64,000 nucleotides of DNA, from the NCBI RefSeq assembly GCF_036669915.1, contig NC_089320.1:19205964-19269963 (forward strand), written 5' to 3'. The notes under the pieces were generated by a model. That model was not told where the DNA came from. It searched no databases and saw nothing but the letters and a program-made list of their open reading frames with translations. A program made the translations under genes and the position numbers. Shown here one piece after another: positions 13,601 through 26,404 of this stretch; the first letter of the stretch is position 1, and every line of letters starts with the position of its first letter. The DNA comes from Pocillopora verrucosa. Its lineage: Eukaryota; Cnidaria; Anthozoa; Scleractinia; Pocilloporidae.

Positions 13601-16600
13601 CTTCTGTATTACACTATCGGGGAACAAATCCAGATCACCAGAAGACTGCGTGATGACCAACCCACTAGAATTTCTCCAATTTAATGAGATTAACCTGATC
13701 GGGAAAGACTTGACACAAGTTCAACTTGAACTAAACAAAGCTGCTAACGACACAAGCTTGGTCACTCGAAATGGACGCCCCTTTTGGTTCAATCTCGACG
13801 GAGTATTTGGAAGTATCACCCGAAAACAGGAGATCATAACTGGTGCGAAAGCATTACAGATGATCTATCCCATTCGTGCTCCGTCTGATGACGACGCATA
13901 CGAAGACGTGCTCAAGTGGGAGACGAAATTTATCGAAAAGATGGCCTCGTTGGTGGACAAACTTTCTTGCTTTGAAGTCCATTATTCAAGCGAACGGAGC
14001 ATGGATGACGCTATTGATGAAAGCACTGGGTCTGACGTCACACTGGTGTCAATCACTTTCACTCTAATGATCTCCTTTGCTTGCATCATGCTGGGCAAGT
14101 TCTTCAATCCGCTGACCGGTCATTCCTTGCTTGCTATCGCAGGAGTGTTTGCAGTGGCCCTAGGCATTTTAGCAGGACTTGGACTGGGCATGTGGTTCCG
14201 CGTGCCGTTTGTCAGTTTCGTAGGAATCCTGCCGTTCCTTGTTCTTGGGATCGGTATCGACGATATGTTCATTATGGTAGATGAGCTTGATCGACAACCA
14301 AGTGACATGTCAACGATAAAAAAGATTAAAGCAGTCACGAGGCACACAGGTACAACCGTTACAATGACAACCGTGACGGATTTGGTAGCATTTGCTGTCA
14401 GCACATCCACTTCGTTCCCAGCTGTAAGGTAGGGCATTTAGATTGATTGCTGAATAAGTGTACTTTTACAATGGCAGTTTGGAAGAATATTGTCTGATTC
14501 TTATAGCACTGTCAAGACAACTAATCGAAGAGTGGCTACAAAGTTTTCGGTACTAATATAAGAACCCTCTTTTAGGGGGACTTTTACAAATCATAGCGCG
14601 CTCTTGACAAGATTTGCGTAACTTAAGCACAAAAGTTTTTCACTTTTTTCCAAGTTGCTTCATTTGCTTGAAAAACCCACCATTTGAATTCCAACAAGTA
14701 ATTATATAGAAAATATAAAATGAGAAGAAAGGAGGAAAAGTTAGTGGCCCGTAAAGCAGCTAAATGGTATTGCTGAATTGATTATCTTTAGAAGGATATG
14801 GTTTGCTCAGAGATATTCCAACCAGTCTCCAGACAATTGTGAAGGGTAAATTATTCTCATTTAATTGTTTATCCAGTAATGATATAAATACTAGAATGGC
14901 CCCTACAATAAATTATATATTTTTTTCATATACTGAAAATTTCCACCGATTTTACGAGCCATTGGCACGTGGAATACGACACTGATCAGTGGTGCTGCCT
15001 TATCTTTGTTTAAGGTATTTCTGCATCTACGCCGCTCTCACCGTGACGTCATCATTCCTGATGATTGTCACCTTCTTTGTGGCCGTCATGACCTACGACG
15101 TGAGGAGAATTAAATCTGGTCGCAGAGACAACTTTCCATGCTGTTTGGCACCTCGGCCCAAAGATGGAGAGCCAGCCTGGGACGAGCCCGTCGCACAGAC
15201 GTCAAATCGGGTCATGAAGGCCTGGGGAAAATTCTTGATGTCTCGAGCAACAAAATGCGTGGTTATAATTATCTCGCTGGCCCTCCTTAATGCTGGGATT
15301 TACGGAGTCACCCAGGTGGACGAGGCATTTGATGAGAGAATGCTCGCGAAAGATGATTCTTATTACAAACAATTTTTAATGGCTCAGCAAAATCACTTCG
15401 ACCTTTCCATGCCAGTGAGCATCGTGGAGACTGGTGGGGTCGATTACAAGATGAGTTCCACCCAGGAGCAAATCAAAGCACTGACAAACATCGTCACAGA
15501 GAATGAATACTACGAAAAACGCTCGTTATCCTGGATGGACGAATTCTCCCATTACGCTGAGCAAACTAATAAGAGTATCACTGGGCCAAATTTTTTGCCC
15601 GCTCTGAAGGAATTCCTTCGCATTCCAGCCTTTTCTCATTTTAGTCAAGATTTGAAGTTTACTGAGGATGGTGCCAGACTGGAAGCCTCTCGGATCCTTG
15701 GTTTTATGAAGGGTATCATTAGCTCCACCTTTCATAAAAACGCCATGCTCACACTCCGTGAAGATATCACAGAAAAATCGGAACTTGATGCCTTTCCTAT
15801 CAACCGATTTTTCATATACTTTGAGCAGTACGCCATTACCACCAGAGAAACTGTAAGGAATCTACTTATCGCAGCCTTAGCGGTGCTAGTTGTCACAAGC
15901 CCCTTTCTGATGGATTGTACCGTGACTTTCCTTGTGGTGTTGAACTTTGCAGCCCTGATATGCGAGTTATTTGGTTTAATGGTCATCTGGAATGTTTCGC
16001 TGAATTCTGTAACTATGATCATCCTCGTTATGGCCATTGGATTTGCAGTCGACTACAGTGCCCACATCGCACATGCATACATAACGTCAAACGAAGCTAC
16101 AGCTAATGGACGAGTAGTGCATGCATTGAGTACATTAGGAGCTAGTGTGTTCATGGGAGGTAAGTCATGTGTTTGATCTATTTTATTTTATACGTTGTGT
16201 TAATTTCACCGATCATTTGCACTGTTACTGGAAGTGTGAAATACCAGTGAAAAAAGTATAACCATTGATTTATTACTTTCATGTGAGTATATCGGCAGTG
16301 AGTCGACTGCCACGAAAGAAGACTACATATTCTTTACTTGAAGTCGTTGTAACTGTAGTTTTCTTTATGTATGCTTTAGCAAGACGATTTTTTATTTCAT
16401 GTCCAAATTTTCTTTTGATCTGAGTAACCTCCACATTGTGAAAAGACGGCGACCATTTCGCCCGTTTCTGTGTATAATTGTCTTATTTGGTTGTTGCCGT
16501 CTTGTTGCATGTTCCTAGGATTCAGTACCTTCCTTGGCATGGTCGTTCTTGCATTTGCCGCATCGGAGATCTTCCGAATATTCTTCAAAATGTTCTTCGG

Positions 16601-16946
16601 CATTGTCGTACTCGGTCTTCTTCACGGCCTTTGTATCCTGCCCGTTTATCTGTCCTTGCTGTGGTGGAGACCGTCTGTTATTATCAGATCCCCCTCACTA
16701 GGGGGCGCCTCTGGGAAACTTGGCAGTGGAGACGTCAGAGTGGAAGAGATCGACGTGACAGAAAACAAAGTTCAGCACGAAAATAGAAGAGAGAAAACCA
16801 CTTTGATAGGTAAAAATGAAGCCAGCCACGGAGAAGAACAAGAAACAGACACCGCGCAAGGCCTATTGACGGATTCCGTCGAAGCATTCGTTGATGAATG
16901 GGCACTAACAAGGGTTCCTGATCCTGAAAGGGAAACAAACGTCTAG
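10614..16946 (+). CDS. Patched domain-containing protein (PTCHD3-like), copy 1
   Basis: RND-superfamily membrane protein with two sterol-sensing-like membrane bundles. Four coding exons: 10614-10669, 13205-14428, 15015-16159, 16519-16946 (2853 nt, 950 aa). The long exons have no ATG at their start. The start MANLKTTLELK is placed on a small upstream exon because its donor phase (2) fits the exon-2 acceptor and because copy 2 has an equivalent exon. Visible marks: a TM helix after GIAKNPLITI; a large extracellular loop with conserved Cys (PECLRQAF, CVMTNPLEF) and N-glycosylation sequons; GIGIDDMFIMVDEL in the first bundle and GFAVDYSAHIAHAY in the second, both carrying the RND acidic residues; and KMFFGIVVLGLLHG near the end. 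The cytosolic tail is charged. A candidate AATAAA is at 17165. Transport or signalling ligand is unknown; lipid/sterol handling is family knowledge only. The first exon is the least certain part. Confidence 0.88.
11828..11929 (+). repeat. Direct repeat, copy A
   Basis: About 100 bp closely matching 12544-12648 in the same orientation. Both contain AAATACCCCAAGCAGGCCGT followed by ACGACTCCA. The copies differ by scattered substitutions and small indels. Confidence 0.8.
12544..12648 (+). repeat. Direct repeat, copy B
   Basis: Second copy of the unit at 11828-11929, roughly 715 bp downstream in the same intron. It keeps AAATACCCCAAGCAGGCCGT and ACGACTCCA with scattered substitutions elsewhere. 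Confidence 0.8.
12995..13200. repeat. AT-rich low-complexity tract (TTATTA / ATTATC)
   Basis: Degenerate trinucleotide-like repeats of ATT, ATC and TAT extend up to the splice acceptor of PTCHD copy 1 exon 2. The overlapping ORF (13123 onward) is a repeat artefact. Confidence 0.8.
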
Positions 16947-17499
16947 AGGAGGCACCTAAGACTATTTGGGTAACGCTGCTCAGTATTCCACTAAACGTCC
17001 GTTGAAACTGCTGACTTAGCTGACTAAGCTAACTTATTGACGTTTAATCTCACAGAGATATTTCCAATTCAGAGATGAAATCGGGACAATCAGTAGCACA
17101 CGGGCAACTGAAAACCATTTTGATCCCGGAGCTTTTAAACTAAGTGTTATAAAAGCAAAACTAAAATAAACAAATCGATAATTCAAAACTTAAGTATCCA
17201 AAAGAACCCAAAAAACCGCTTCTAGGGCGGGAGAAAAAGTGTGACTTAATCGCAATTGTTTTAAGGCTTGTGCCTGATTGGTTGAGGTGACAGCGTGAGT
17301 TTTGTGGGCCATTCCCGATGAACAAAAAAACTAAAACAGTGAAAACTCTACTCCCAATAGTAAATAACTTCTGCCTTGGAGAAAAGTGAGCGATTTTATT
17401 TTACTCGCTTCACAAAGCTCGAAAAGTATTTATAAAAAAGGAATTTAAAAGACATTTATCACATTATTGTATGTAATGAATACCTAAGGAGTAATGTGT
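16947..17499. other. 3' flank of PTCHD copy 1
   Basis: Probable 3' UTR with candidate AATAAA at 17165-17170, then non-coding sequence. No gene seen. Confidence 0.5.
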
Positions 17500-17636
17500 G
17501 GATCAGTATCAGTATCTGGGTAACTGCCCACCTACCCCTCCCCTAACCCAACATTAACCTTAACTTGTTGTCAATTGACTGTTGTTGAGTTAGAGGAGGG
17601 GTAGGTGGGCAGTTGGCAAGATACTGATATTGATCC
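17500..17636. mobile_element. hAT-like foldback MITE with 8-bp target duplication
   Basis: A 137-bp element whose arms of about 42 bp are inverted copies: GGATCAGTATCAGTATCT at the left and, reverse complemented, GGATCAATATCAGTATCT at the right, both continuing into CTGCCCACCTACCCCTCC. It is flanked on both sides by TAATGTGT (17492-17499 and 17637-17644), an 8-bp duplication typical of hAT and P-type transposases. There is no coding capacity. Confidence 0.82.
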
Positions 17637-19127
17637 TAATGTGTTAAAAAGAGTAACACACCGTTCAAATTTTGAAAATATTCCGGTTAAAACCTCATTA
17701 CTTCATTTCATTACGCGGTACCGTTCTGTTTATAGTTGGCACTAGTTCTAATTTATGAAGCGAGTATTTTTCCTGCATTACTATGAGATAAATCATTGGT
17801 ATCAGTAAAAATTTCGAAATAAGTTTTTTTTTAACTCGTGTAATTTGTATTCCAATGAAAGCGTGCTACTTAACTTATCTCGACTACAACTCTAACAACA
17901 GCTTATAACTATTAACAAAAATCTATGCGCTTATATTCTCATGTGGATGTGTTTTCTTAACCTTGGAATCGGAGTTGACACTACGTCTGTGCCTCATGCG
18001 AAGTAAAAGGTATACACAGACGACCGTACAATGAACAATCTGAAGCACTTGAGGCTTAATTAGTGATAGGTGATAATCTCCATAATTAGAAAACAATCAC
18101 AGATGTGAACCTTACGCTGATAAAACGGCTTTTAAGTCTCATGCAAATGAAATGGTTAAAATAATGATTATTATAGAACCATCACATTTGAGAAAGGAAC
18201 GACAAGTACCACAAAAATATCATACTTAACTCCTTAACCTCTAAGAGTGGCTAGCATCTAATTTCTGCTCATGATATCACCCCTAAGTCAAACATTACAA
18301 CTCACAAAGGTAGGATGGGTCGAAATTCAGACCACTCGTGTGGGACACTCTGTTATCGTCTTCTTCTTGTTTCTCTCTTCATGTCTGGCAGAAAAACATT
18401 CCGCTAGCGTTATTTTCCAATTTCATCCTCAGTATCGTTGCTTCTTAAACTCTGGAAACGATTGTGACGTTTAAGAAGTGCTTAAAGATTCCTTATCATA
18501 TCGCATCGATGACGCAGGTTGCGCGATTCCGGTTCACTTCACACAGAAAAAAGGAATCTTAGTGTACTTTACACTTAACTAAATGATTTGATCGACGCTT
18601 TTTCGATTTCCTTTAATCTCGAGTGTTTTTGTATATCTTTAGGTCTCTCATCACACGATACGTCAACTTTCAAAGAAAAGCAAAACAGTTTTATCTAAGA
18701 GTTAATTTTTTTCCATAAGGTTGTGAAGGGAAAATTAATTGAAGAAAATGCCTCAGGGTAATTTTAACCTGGTATTAACGTTTTTGTTAATTGTTTTAAC
18801 GTTGTTACGTCAAGCTAAGTGCGCTCTTTATTTATAAATACTGATTGAGCATCTCCTCCAATCATCAAACATCTGAAAAGCAACTGTTTTGTATTCTGAT
18901 TTAAAATATTCACCATATCGAAAACATTAATATTTTCACTTCAGTTCGCCGGCGCGATTCACGCACGCAGTAAATATAACTTGATTTACGTCAGGAATTA
19001 GTACTCAAAGATTGATTCTCTCTCACTCCAATTGGAAAACTTTTACCGATCGGCGAGACTAGTGAATAGCCAAAACAACTTCGCGTACGTGGTATAACAA
19101 CGGCCTTCGACATCGGCCACAAAAACC
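17637..19127. other. Intergenic between the two PTCHD genes
   Basis: No coding region. A fragment at about 18230-18296 (CTAGCATCTAATTTCTGCTC) resembles the dispersed AACTCCCAG repeat family seen elsewhere in the window. Confidence 0.45.
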
Positions 19128-22100
19128 ATGAAACAAGTTTCGAATTCGTCCGCCGAAGTGAAGCCAACAAATAAGAGGTATATATATATATATTTATCAA
19201 GTACGGCATTTTCCGAATTTAAATTACGTTTAAGCGCTTCTCAACAGCGAAAAACGAAAAACAATTCCGAACAGCCTCAAAAATACGGGTGTAATATAAC
19301 ATATGTGTTATTGCACAACAGTTCTTTCACATTGAGAACACGTATTCACACTTGTGAATATTCTCTCATAGGTGAAATAACTTGCAGGTAAAATACAAGC
19401 AGACCGAAATTTAATTGAGGTCTGTTAAAGATCCTCTGGGAAATGTTACTCTTAAACAGAAGCTAAAATGAGTATTTTTAGCTTTGTTATGCATGTCGTC
19501 ATTACTCAGGCTTTTCAAAGGAGACTCCCGAGTTGAAATTTCCGGTTCCTTTTTTTTCTTCCTCGTTCAGTCACGTATCGCCGTCTATGCCTTAAACCGC
19601 ACGCGTAGAGTAGGGCTCAGTGCTCTGCACATCGCTGAGAACAAGATAAGAGGAAGTTTTCATTTGAAAGGTTATGGCACGGATTCCATGACTTCAAGGG
19701 AGCTGAAATCACATAGGAACGAACACGCCGTTCGCGGTAGATCCACACGAAAAGAAGTCGAATATTTTTGGAACGACTCGGCTGCATGCCCTTCGAGAGA
19801 TCAATTTACGAGCGAACATTTATGAGTGAAAAAAAAAAGAGAATCGTGTTATACCTTCTTCAGAAGCGTCATCGTATTTTTTAGACGTGATCGTGCACCA
19901 AGTACTCGGAATTCCAGTACGAACTCTACAACGTCTAATTCTAACATCAAACTATGCGATGTTAAAAGAAAATGATTAATGAAAGAAAAAGCATTTACTT
20001 CACGCCCTAGCCTTACGAACAAGAATAAAGTATTGTAGATTTTTTGTAAACATTACATATGCAAATTCCCAGACGACCATTCCATCTTGTGACGAAGCTG
20101 GGTAGAAAACACTTTCAAAGCTGTAAATCAAGTATCAAGTTGTTGCCGTTTTGTTTTTAAACATTAAGCAACGCACATAATCTATATTTCAACATAAAAA
20201 TCAAATTTCATTGAGAAAGAGAAGCCCAAGTACACGCAGATGTGTGTCTAGTTACTTTAGAGTTCTCGCACGATTAACATCTTTGCGCTTTCATTAAACC
20301 GCTTAATGTCCGGCGAACTTTGAGAAATTTAACTCAGTGATCTTTGAATTTCTTTTTCCCTTCGCTCAGAGAAACCATGATTGCATGGATCATGGATGCA
20401 CGAATGCAAATTCTTCTGAGGAATTGGAAATTTTATAAAAAAAAACTCCGAATTTTAACAAAGAACTGAAACTCTATATTGCGTAATGGCGTTACGTAAC
20501 AGATGTCAGTATTTGCTTCGAAGTTAGCTTCTTAATATTTGAACAAGTTTCGTCTCTCCCTAAAATGTTACAAGAATCAATATCAAGTCACATAACTCGA
20601 AGATACCAGATAAGTATTTCAACTTCCGAGTTCTTGATGAGTTAAAACCAATAGTCAATATGCCACTGAATGTACGTCACAATATCTCACCTTTGGATGC
20701 AGTTTGACACGTTTTAACTGGCATCAGATGGGAAAAACTCGTGGTTTCATTTACAAAGCCCCAGTTGGTTTAAGTCGACGGCATGAGATCATATTCAAAG
20801 GCTAATTAAAGGTGGAATACACTTATCTTGTATATTTTAAAGCAACATAACTCTCCATTAGCGCCATTTTCTTTACACATCCCCACTCTAAAACGCCACC
20901 TTCTCCTTAGAAAAAAAATTTTATAAAAACACAAATTAGAAGCGGGTACCAAAGAGAGGTAAAGAGGTCCAAAGCCCGATTTACCACCGGATTTTAGAGA
21001 AAAATTACGCGTCATGTGTTAAATGGTATTTCAAGCATCACGAATTTCAAAGTTAAAACTTTATATCTCAGTTTATTATACCTTTCTATAAAATTCACGC
21101 GTCACCCATTGATTTTGAGCTTAACCACTCGTCACGTATAAACCACGAGGGGTTTTTACCATTGTATTGTGAATTTTTGGGTGATGTTGGGGATACTTTA
21201 CAAATTATACTTGTTTTTGAAAGGCTGAGCAAGTTTCCATTTTTGATGCAGCTATAGTTAATTTCGTAAACGAAGTGCCTACTGTGTACCGTACTCATTA
21301 AAGGTTGTCAAAAGTTCAAGAGGAAAGTAATGCATCAGACATTGTCTCTCGATGAGTTCTCCCCTCCTCCTCTATGAAATAAGCCAAATCTTCCTCTTCT
21401 GGTAAGCTTTCCTGTCCAAAGAATCAAGTTTTATTAACCCCTGGAAAGAGGAAGGGGGCTCTCATCGAAGTGTCACAGGTGATCTCAGATTGGAGAGCCA
21501 AGGACAGCAGCTAAGGTTTACAAACACCCAACAATAACACTGAGGGGAGGGGGGGTTCAAAAACTCTTAATAGTAATGTATGCAAGAACTAACCTAACTT
21601 TCTATTTGGTTATTATAGCTGCTGCTGTCCGCGCCGACTCAATCTGTGTCTACTGTGGTCCTCGTTCTGCAGTTGGTTTTTAAGTTCTTTGGAACGCTTC
21701 TTTGGTTGGTTTGGTGCAGGGATCGCCAAACGTCCATTGATAACAATCCCGATATGTCTCGTGTTTGTCAGTGTCTGTTCCGTGGGGTTTGTTTGGTTCC
21801 AGTCAGAAACAAGAACTGAAAAACTGTTCATACCTCAAGACAGCAAGTCCATAAATGACTTGGAAATTGCTGAGAAATACTTTCGAGTCAAGATTCGAGA
21901 AGAAATCATCCTTTTGGTGGCATTGCCCGGTAATCAGAATATTCTTTCTCCTGAGTGTCTAAGACAGGCCTTTCAAGCTCACAATGCAGTTATAGAATTG
22001 GAGTCGTATACCAATTTTTGTGTCACACTATCAGCGAACAAATCAAGGTCACCAGAAGAATGCGTGATGATCAACCCGCTGGAATTCTTACAGTTCAATG

Positions 22101-25100
22101 AAAGTAAACTGAGTGGTAAAGACCCAACACAGATTCAACATGAACTAAGTAAAGCGTACAACGACACCAGCTCGCTCATGCGCAATGGACGCCCTTTCTG
22201 GTTCAACTTCAACCGTATGTTTGGTGATGCTATTCGCAAAGATGGAATCGTAACCGAAGCCAAAGTATTGCAAATGATTTATCTCATTCAAGACCCTAGC
22301 GACGACGAAACGAACGAAAAAGTTCTCGCTTGGGAGAAGAATTTCGTGGACAAGGTAGCTTCATTAGTTGACAAACTTCCCTGCTTTGAAGTCCATTACT
22401 CAAGTGAAAGGAGCTTGGACGATGCTATCGCCGAGAGCAGTGGGTCTGATGTCTCACTTGTGGCAATAACTTTCACCATCATGATCTCGTTTGCTTGCCT
22501 TATACTAGGAAAGTTCTTAAATCCGCTGACCGGCCATTCCCTGCTCGCTAACGCAGGAGTGTTCGCAGTGGCTTTGGGTATTTTGGCGGGGCTTGGCCTT
22601 GGTATGTGGTTCCGAGTGCCATTTATCAGTCTCGTGGGAGTGCTTCCATTCCTGGTTCTTGGAGTCGGCATCGACGACATGTTTATCATGGTAGATGAGC
22701 TTGATCGACAGCCACGTGATCTTTCAACGGTTGAAAAGATCAAAGCGGTTATGAAGCATTCGGCGCCGACTGTTTGCATGACAACAATGACCGATTTGGT
22801 AGCGTTTGCTGTTAGCACTTCCACGTCATTTCCGGCCATAAGGTAAAATAGAGCAAACTAAGTGAGAATTTAACTTACACTAAATTACATCCCTCTTCTC
22901 GAATGTAGCACTGATCATCTTAGGCAAGACACTTCTTTCTCGCTCACGAAGCCTCTTTCCATCAGTAATAATAATAACCAATTGTTTGGCAACTTGAGGA
23001 GTTCCCGGGGGAGCTCCTGGACTAACTGGGCTATTCACTTCATCCTACAGAGTGAGAGATTGAAAGGGAAATAGTATAGTGGGTCACTAAGCTTTAGTGA
23101 CTGAATGCGTGGCATGTTTTAAGGATACTTCAGTCTTTCTAAATTTTGAAAAGAAAACCATAAGGGATTGATTTGTAGTTTGACTGTTGTAAGTCACATT
23201 GGTAATCAATTTGTTAAATAAAGTAACAATAATGAAATGATCAACTTTCGTAGCAATCCTCCTAAAGCGTGACAACAAATTCCTTTCCCCCTCCCACCGA
23301 GAGCTTACTACCCAGACCAGAGTTAGAATCGGCTCAGTTTATTTTCATGATTGCCTGTTTGTAAACTAAAAGACTTCTTCCGTTTAGGTATTTCTGTATC
23401 TACGCCGGTTTGACCGTCACTTTCTCTTTTCTCATGATCGTCACATACTTCGTGGCCATCATGTCATTTGACGTAAGACGCATTAAGTCGGGGCGCAGAG
23501 ACTGTTTACCATTCTGCCATGCCCCTCCGCCGAAGGAAGGTGCGCCTGCCTGGGATGAGCCTCTTCCACAGACGTCAAATCGTGCCATGGAGTACTGGGG
23601 CAAGTTCGTGACAAAACCGACGACTAAAATTGTAGTCATTTTCCTCTCACTGTCTCTCCTTGGTGCTGGGATTTATGGAGTCACTCAAGTGGACGAGGAG
23701 TTTGATAGGAGAATCTTAGCAAAGGATAATTCATACTTGAAACGATTTCTGACCGCTCAACAAAATCACTTTGAACTTTCCATTCCAGTGAGCATCGTGG
23801 AGACTGGTGGGGTCGATTACGGAATGAGCTCCACTCAGGAACAAATCAGAGCACTTACGTCAATCGTCACGGAGAATAAACACTATAAAAACCTGTCTTT
23901 CTCGTGGATGGATGCATTTGCACAGTATGCTAAGAAGTCTAATAAGAACATAACTGGTGAATGGTTTTTGCCTGAATTGAAAGCGTTCCTCCGTATCCCT
24001 GACTTTGCATATTTCAATCAAGACTTACGTTTCTCCGCAGACAACTCAAAGTTGGAAGCTTCTCGCATACTCGGTTTTATGAAGGATTCTGCCAGCTCCA
24101 CTTTTCGAAAAGATGCAATGATCACGTTACGAGAAAAAATAACCGAAAGATCGAAACTAAATGCATTTCCGATCAATCGGAATTTCATTTTCATTGAACA
24201 GTACGCTATCACGTCAAGGGAGACTATAAGGAACCTATTAATCGCGGGCCTTACGGTCGTAATCATCACGAGCCCCTTTTTGGTGGACTTCACCGTGACG
24301 CTCCTCGTGTTGCTTAACTTTGCGGCCCTGATATGCGAGTTATTTGGTTTGATGGTCATCTGGGGAGTATCCCTGAACACAGTCTCTATGGTCAATCTTG
24401 TCATGGCTATTGGTTTTGCAGTTGATTATAGTGCGCACGTCGCGCATGCTTACGTGACATCTGACAAAGCAACAGCCAATGAGCGAGTGATAGAGGCTCT
24501 AAGCACACTAGGTGCGAGTGTCCTAATGGGAGGTGAGTGGTACACTGTAGATGACACAGCGGTCAAACGTAAGGCATCCGCAGGGGTCGCGCAAAAGTTA
24601 CGAGAAGAAATTGGTAGGTTGGTAGAAAACTGCAAAAGGAAGCAGAAACAGGGAAAAAAAACTTGAGACCTTGCGAAAAAAAAAAAATATTCAAGTACGA
24701 GTATCGAGTATCGTTCTATCGATCCAGAGAATATGAGCAAGAAAATATAAGTTCAAGTTCCCTAGGTTGTCGAGCTGACAGACCTAAAGAATCAAAATTT
24801 GATAACTATCAATAAATGATTTTTTTCCGACATTGCCTTGATGCGGCAGTTTTGATAGATTTTTGTAAATTAAAAAATCAACTGTTTTTTCATTTTGTTT
24901 GTGTCTATCAGGTTGTAGTACTTTTCTTGGTATGGTCATACTTGCATTTGCAGCTTCGGAAATCTTCCGGATTTTCTTCAAAATGTTCTTCGGAATTGTC
25001 GTGCTTGGTCTCCTACACGGACTGTGTATCATGCCCGTCTACTTGTCTTTCATGTGCTGGAAGCCCGTTGTTATTAAACCTTCCTCGACTGAGGACGAAA

Positions 25101-25393
25101 CCGAAGAGATGAGTGGAGGAGTGGTGCGACAAAAGGATTCCCAAGTATTTGGCAACGGTTTACAACTAGCATGCCTTGCGAATGAGGAGGAGATTCCTGC
25201 TCACCAGAAGACTGCATCGCAACTTTCTGAGGATGGCACCCAAGCCCAGCAAATTGATAAAAACGGAAAGGGCAGCACCCAGCGTGATGATGACACTGTC
25301 ATCGATGGAGGGATTGAAAATAAGGGGATTACTTCTGATGAAGAAGAATTAAAGTCAATTAAGTCAACAGATGAAAAGCATATAGGCATATAA
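19128..25393 (+). CDS. Patched domain-containing protein (PTCHD3-like), copy 2
   Basis: Tandem paralogue of the preceding gene. Exons: 19128-19177, 21619-22842, 23388-24532, 24912-25393 (2901 nt, 966 aa). Exons 2 and 3 have exactly the same lengths (1224 and 1145 nt) and phases as in copy 1, and about two residues in three are identical by eye. The start MKQVSNSSAEVK lies on a small first exon ending in phase 2, as in copy 1. Visible marks: GIAKRPLITIPIC TM start, Cys-containing extracellular loop, GVGIDDMFIMVDEL and GFAVDYSAHVAHAY RND motifs, and the terminal KMFFGIVVLGLLHG helix. The C-terminal tail is longer and more acidic and Gln/Ser/Thr-rich than in copy 1. Candidate AATAAA signals lie at 25504 and 25548. 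The open frame runs 44 codons past the exon-3 donor (stop at 24666), so retention of intron 3 would give a truncated product. Substrate is unknown. Confidence 0.9.
19178..21618 (+). other. Intron 1 of PTCHD copy 2 (2.4 kb)
   Basis: Begins with a short TATATA tract. The 113-codon ORF at 19484-19825 has no recognisable domain and no homologue in the matching intron of copy 1, so it is not called a gene. Confidence 0.5.
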
Positions 25394-26268
25394 GCACATT
25401 AAAACCGTATAAGCCGTTCATGGCGATTCAATTAGGTATTGGAAATTCACCTTAAGTTAGTCCCCGTATAGGGCTAAAGTTGAAAAAGAATCCATCAAAC
25501 CATAATAAATTGTTCTCAATTTTTATGGATTTTTCTTCTTCTTTCTTAATAAAATGGATGATGAATGAAACTGAATCTCACCTCTTTGTCCTTACTTGAA
25601 TCAATCCAGGCCACAGCACACTGTGGTCAGGACTTCGGGTTGGGTTTTTAATACTAGCTGGGTCATCGTATTGTGCTTTTGAGCAGGAAAATCGAAACTC
25701 TCTCGCACAGAAAAGTAGATGAGTAATAGCACACTGGCAAATTGCTCGTGGGGATGGCGGTGGGGGAGGGGGGCACTTACGTTGCGGTTAGCTCGAACTC
25801 GGTTGATTCGTTAACTCGAACTAATTTTACTTCCCCTTGGTTTAAACCTGGAGATGTTTTGATACCAATGGGAACCTGTTATGATCGGATAAGAAGCTAA
25901 CTAAGGTATTGTGAGTTCACAAAGATTACATTCGTTTGTCAGTTATTGGAGCAATTTTGCGAAATGATAAGTTTTTTTATTGGTGGAATAATAATCATAT
26001 TTGGAAAGTCTCACGTGCAACTGCCCAGCTTAAGAGCGGTTAAGGTAGTCGAAGGGACCCCTCAGTCAAACCTAGTCCATATTGGCCTATTCTAATGAGA
26101 AATGACGAGAAATTAACCCTGCTTTGAAGGAACTAACTGGAAATGATTTTATTTGAAAAGGGTGAGATTGTAGTTGTAAATGCAATTTTTCCTTCATGCC
26201 TGGTTAATTCCCTGGGGGACACGACAGGGGCGGGTTCGAGGGAACGGTGGCCATGTGATAGCTCCATG
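25394..26268. other. Intergenic between PTCHD copy 2 and macoilin
   Basis: Contains the 3' flank of PTCHD copy 2 with AATAAA at 25504 and 25548, a G-rich patch around 25750-25775, and a fragment near 25795-25825 (CTCGAACT, TTAACTCGAAC) that may derive from an element like the pogo-type one at 8545. No gene seen. Confidence 0.4.
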
Positions 26269-26276
26269 TGACGTCA
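26269..26276. promoter_or_regulatory. CRE-like palindrome TGACGTCA upstream of macoilin
   Basis: A perfect 8-bp CREB/ATF consensus palindrome 129 bp upstream of the macoilin start codon, close to a GGGGCGGG GC-box-like run (about 26227-26234). Consistent with a TATA-less housekeeping promoter; function is inferred from the motif only. Confidence 0.5.
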
Positions 26277-26404
26277 CTTCACGCAAGCGCAATGGTCGAT
26301 TACTTAGGAAATCAGTTTAGTTATTCGTTCTCCTCACTGTGTTAATTCTATATTTTTCATATTCACGCTTACTGTAAACCACACTCGATGAACCACACGT
26401 CGAA

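Noticed and set aside
14120..14437. Minus-strand ORF of 105 codons (and the similar one at 22396-22839)
   Set aside because: Antisense shadow of the PTCHD first membrane bundle; it appears in both paralogues only because the sense strand is conserved.
19484..19825. 113-codon ORF in PTCHD copy 2 intron 1
   Set aside because: No domain, no counterpart in copy 1, and it lies wholly inside an intron.
24018..24404. Minus-strand ORF opposite PTCHD copy 2 exon 3
   Set aside because: Antisense shadow of a conserved coding exon.
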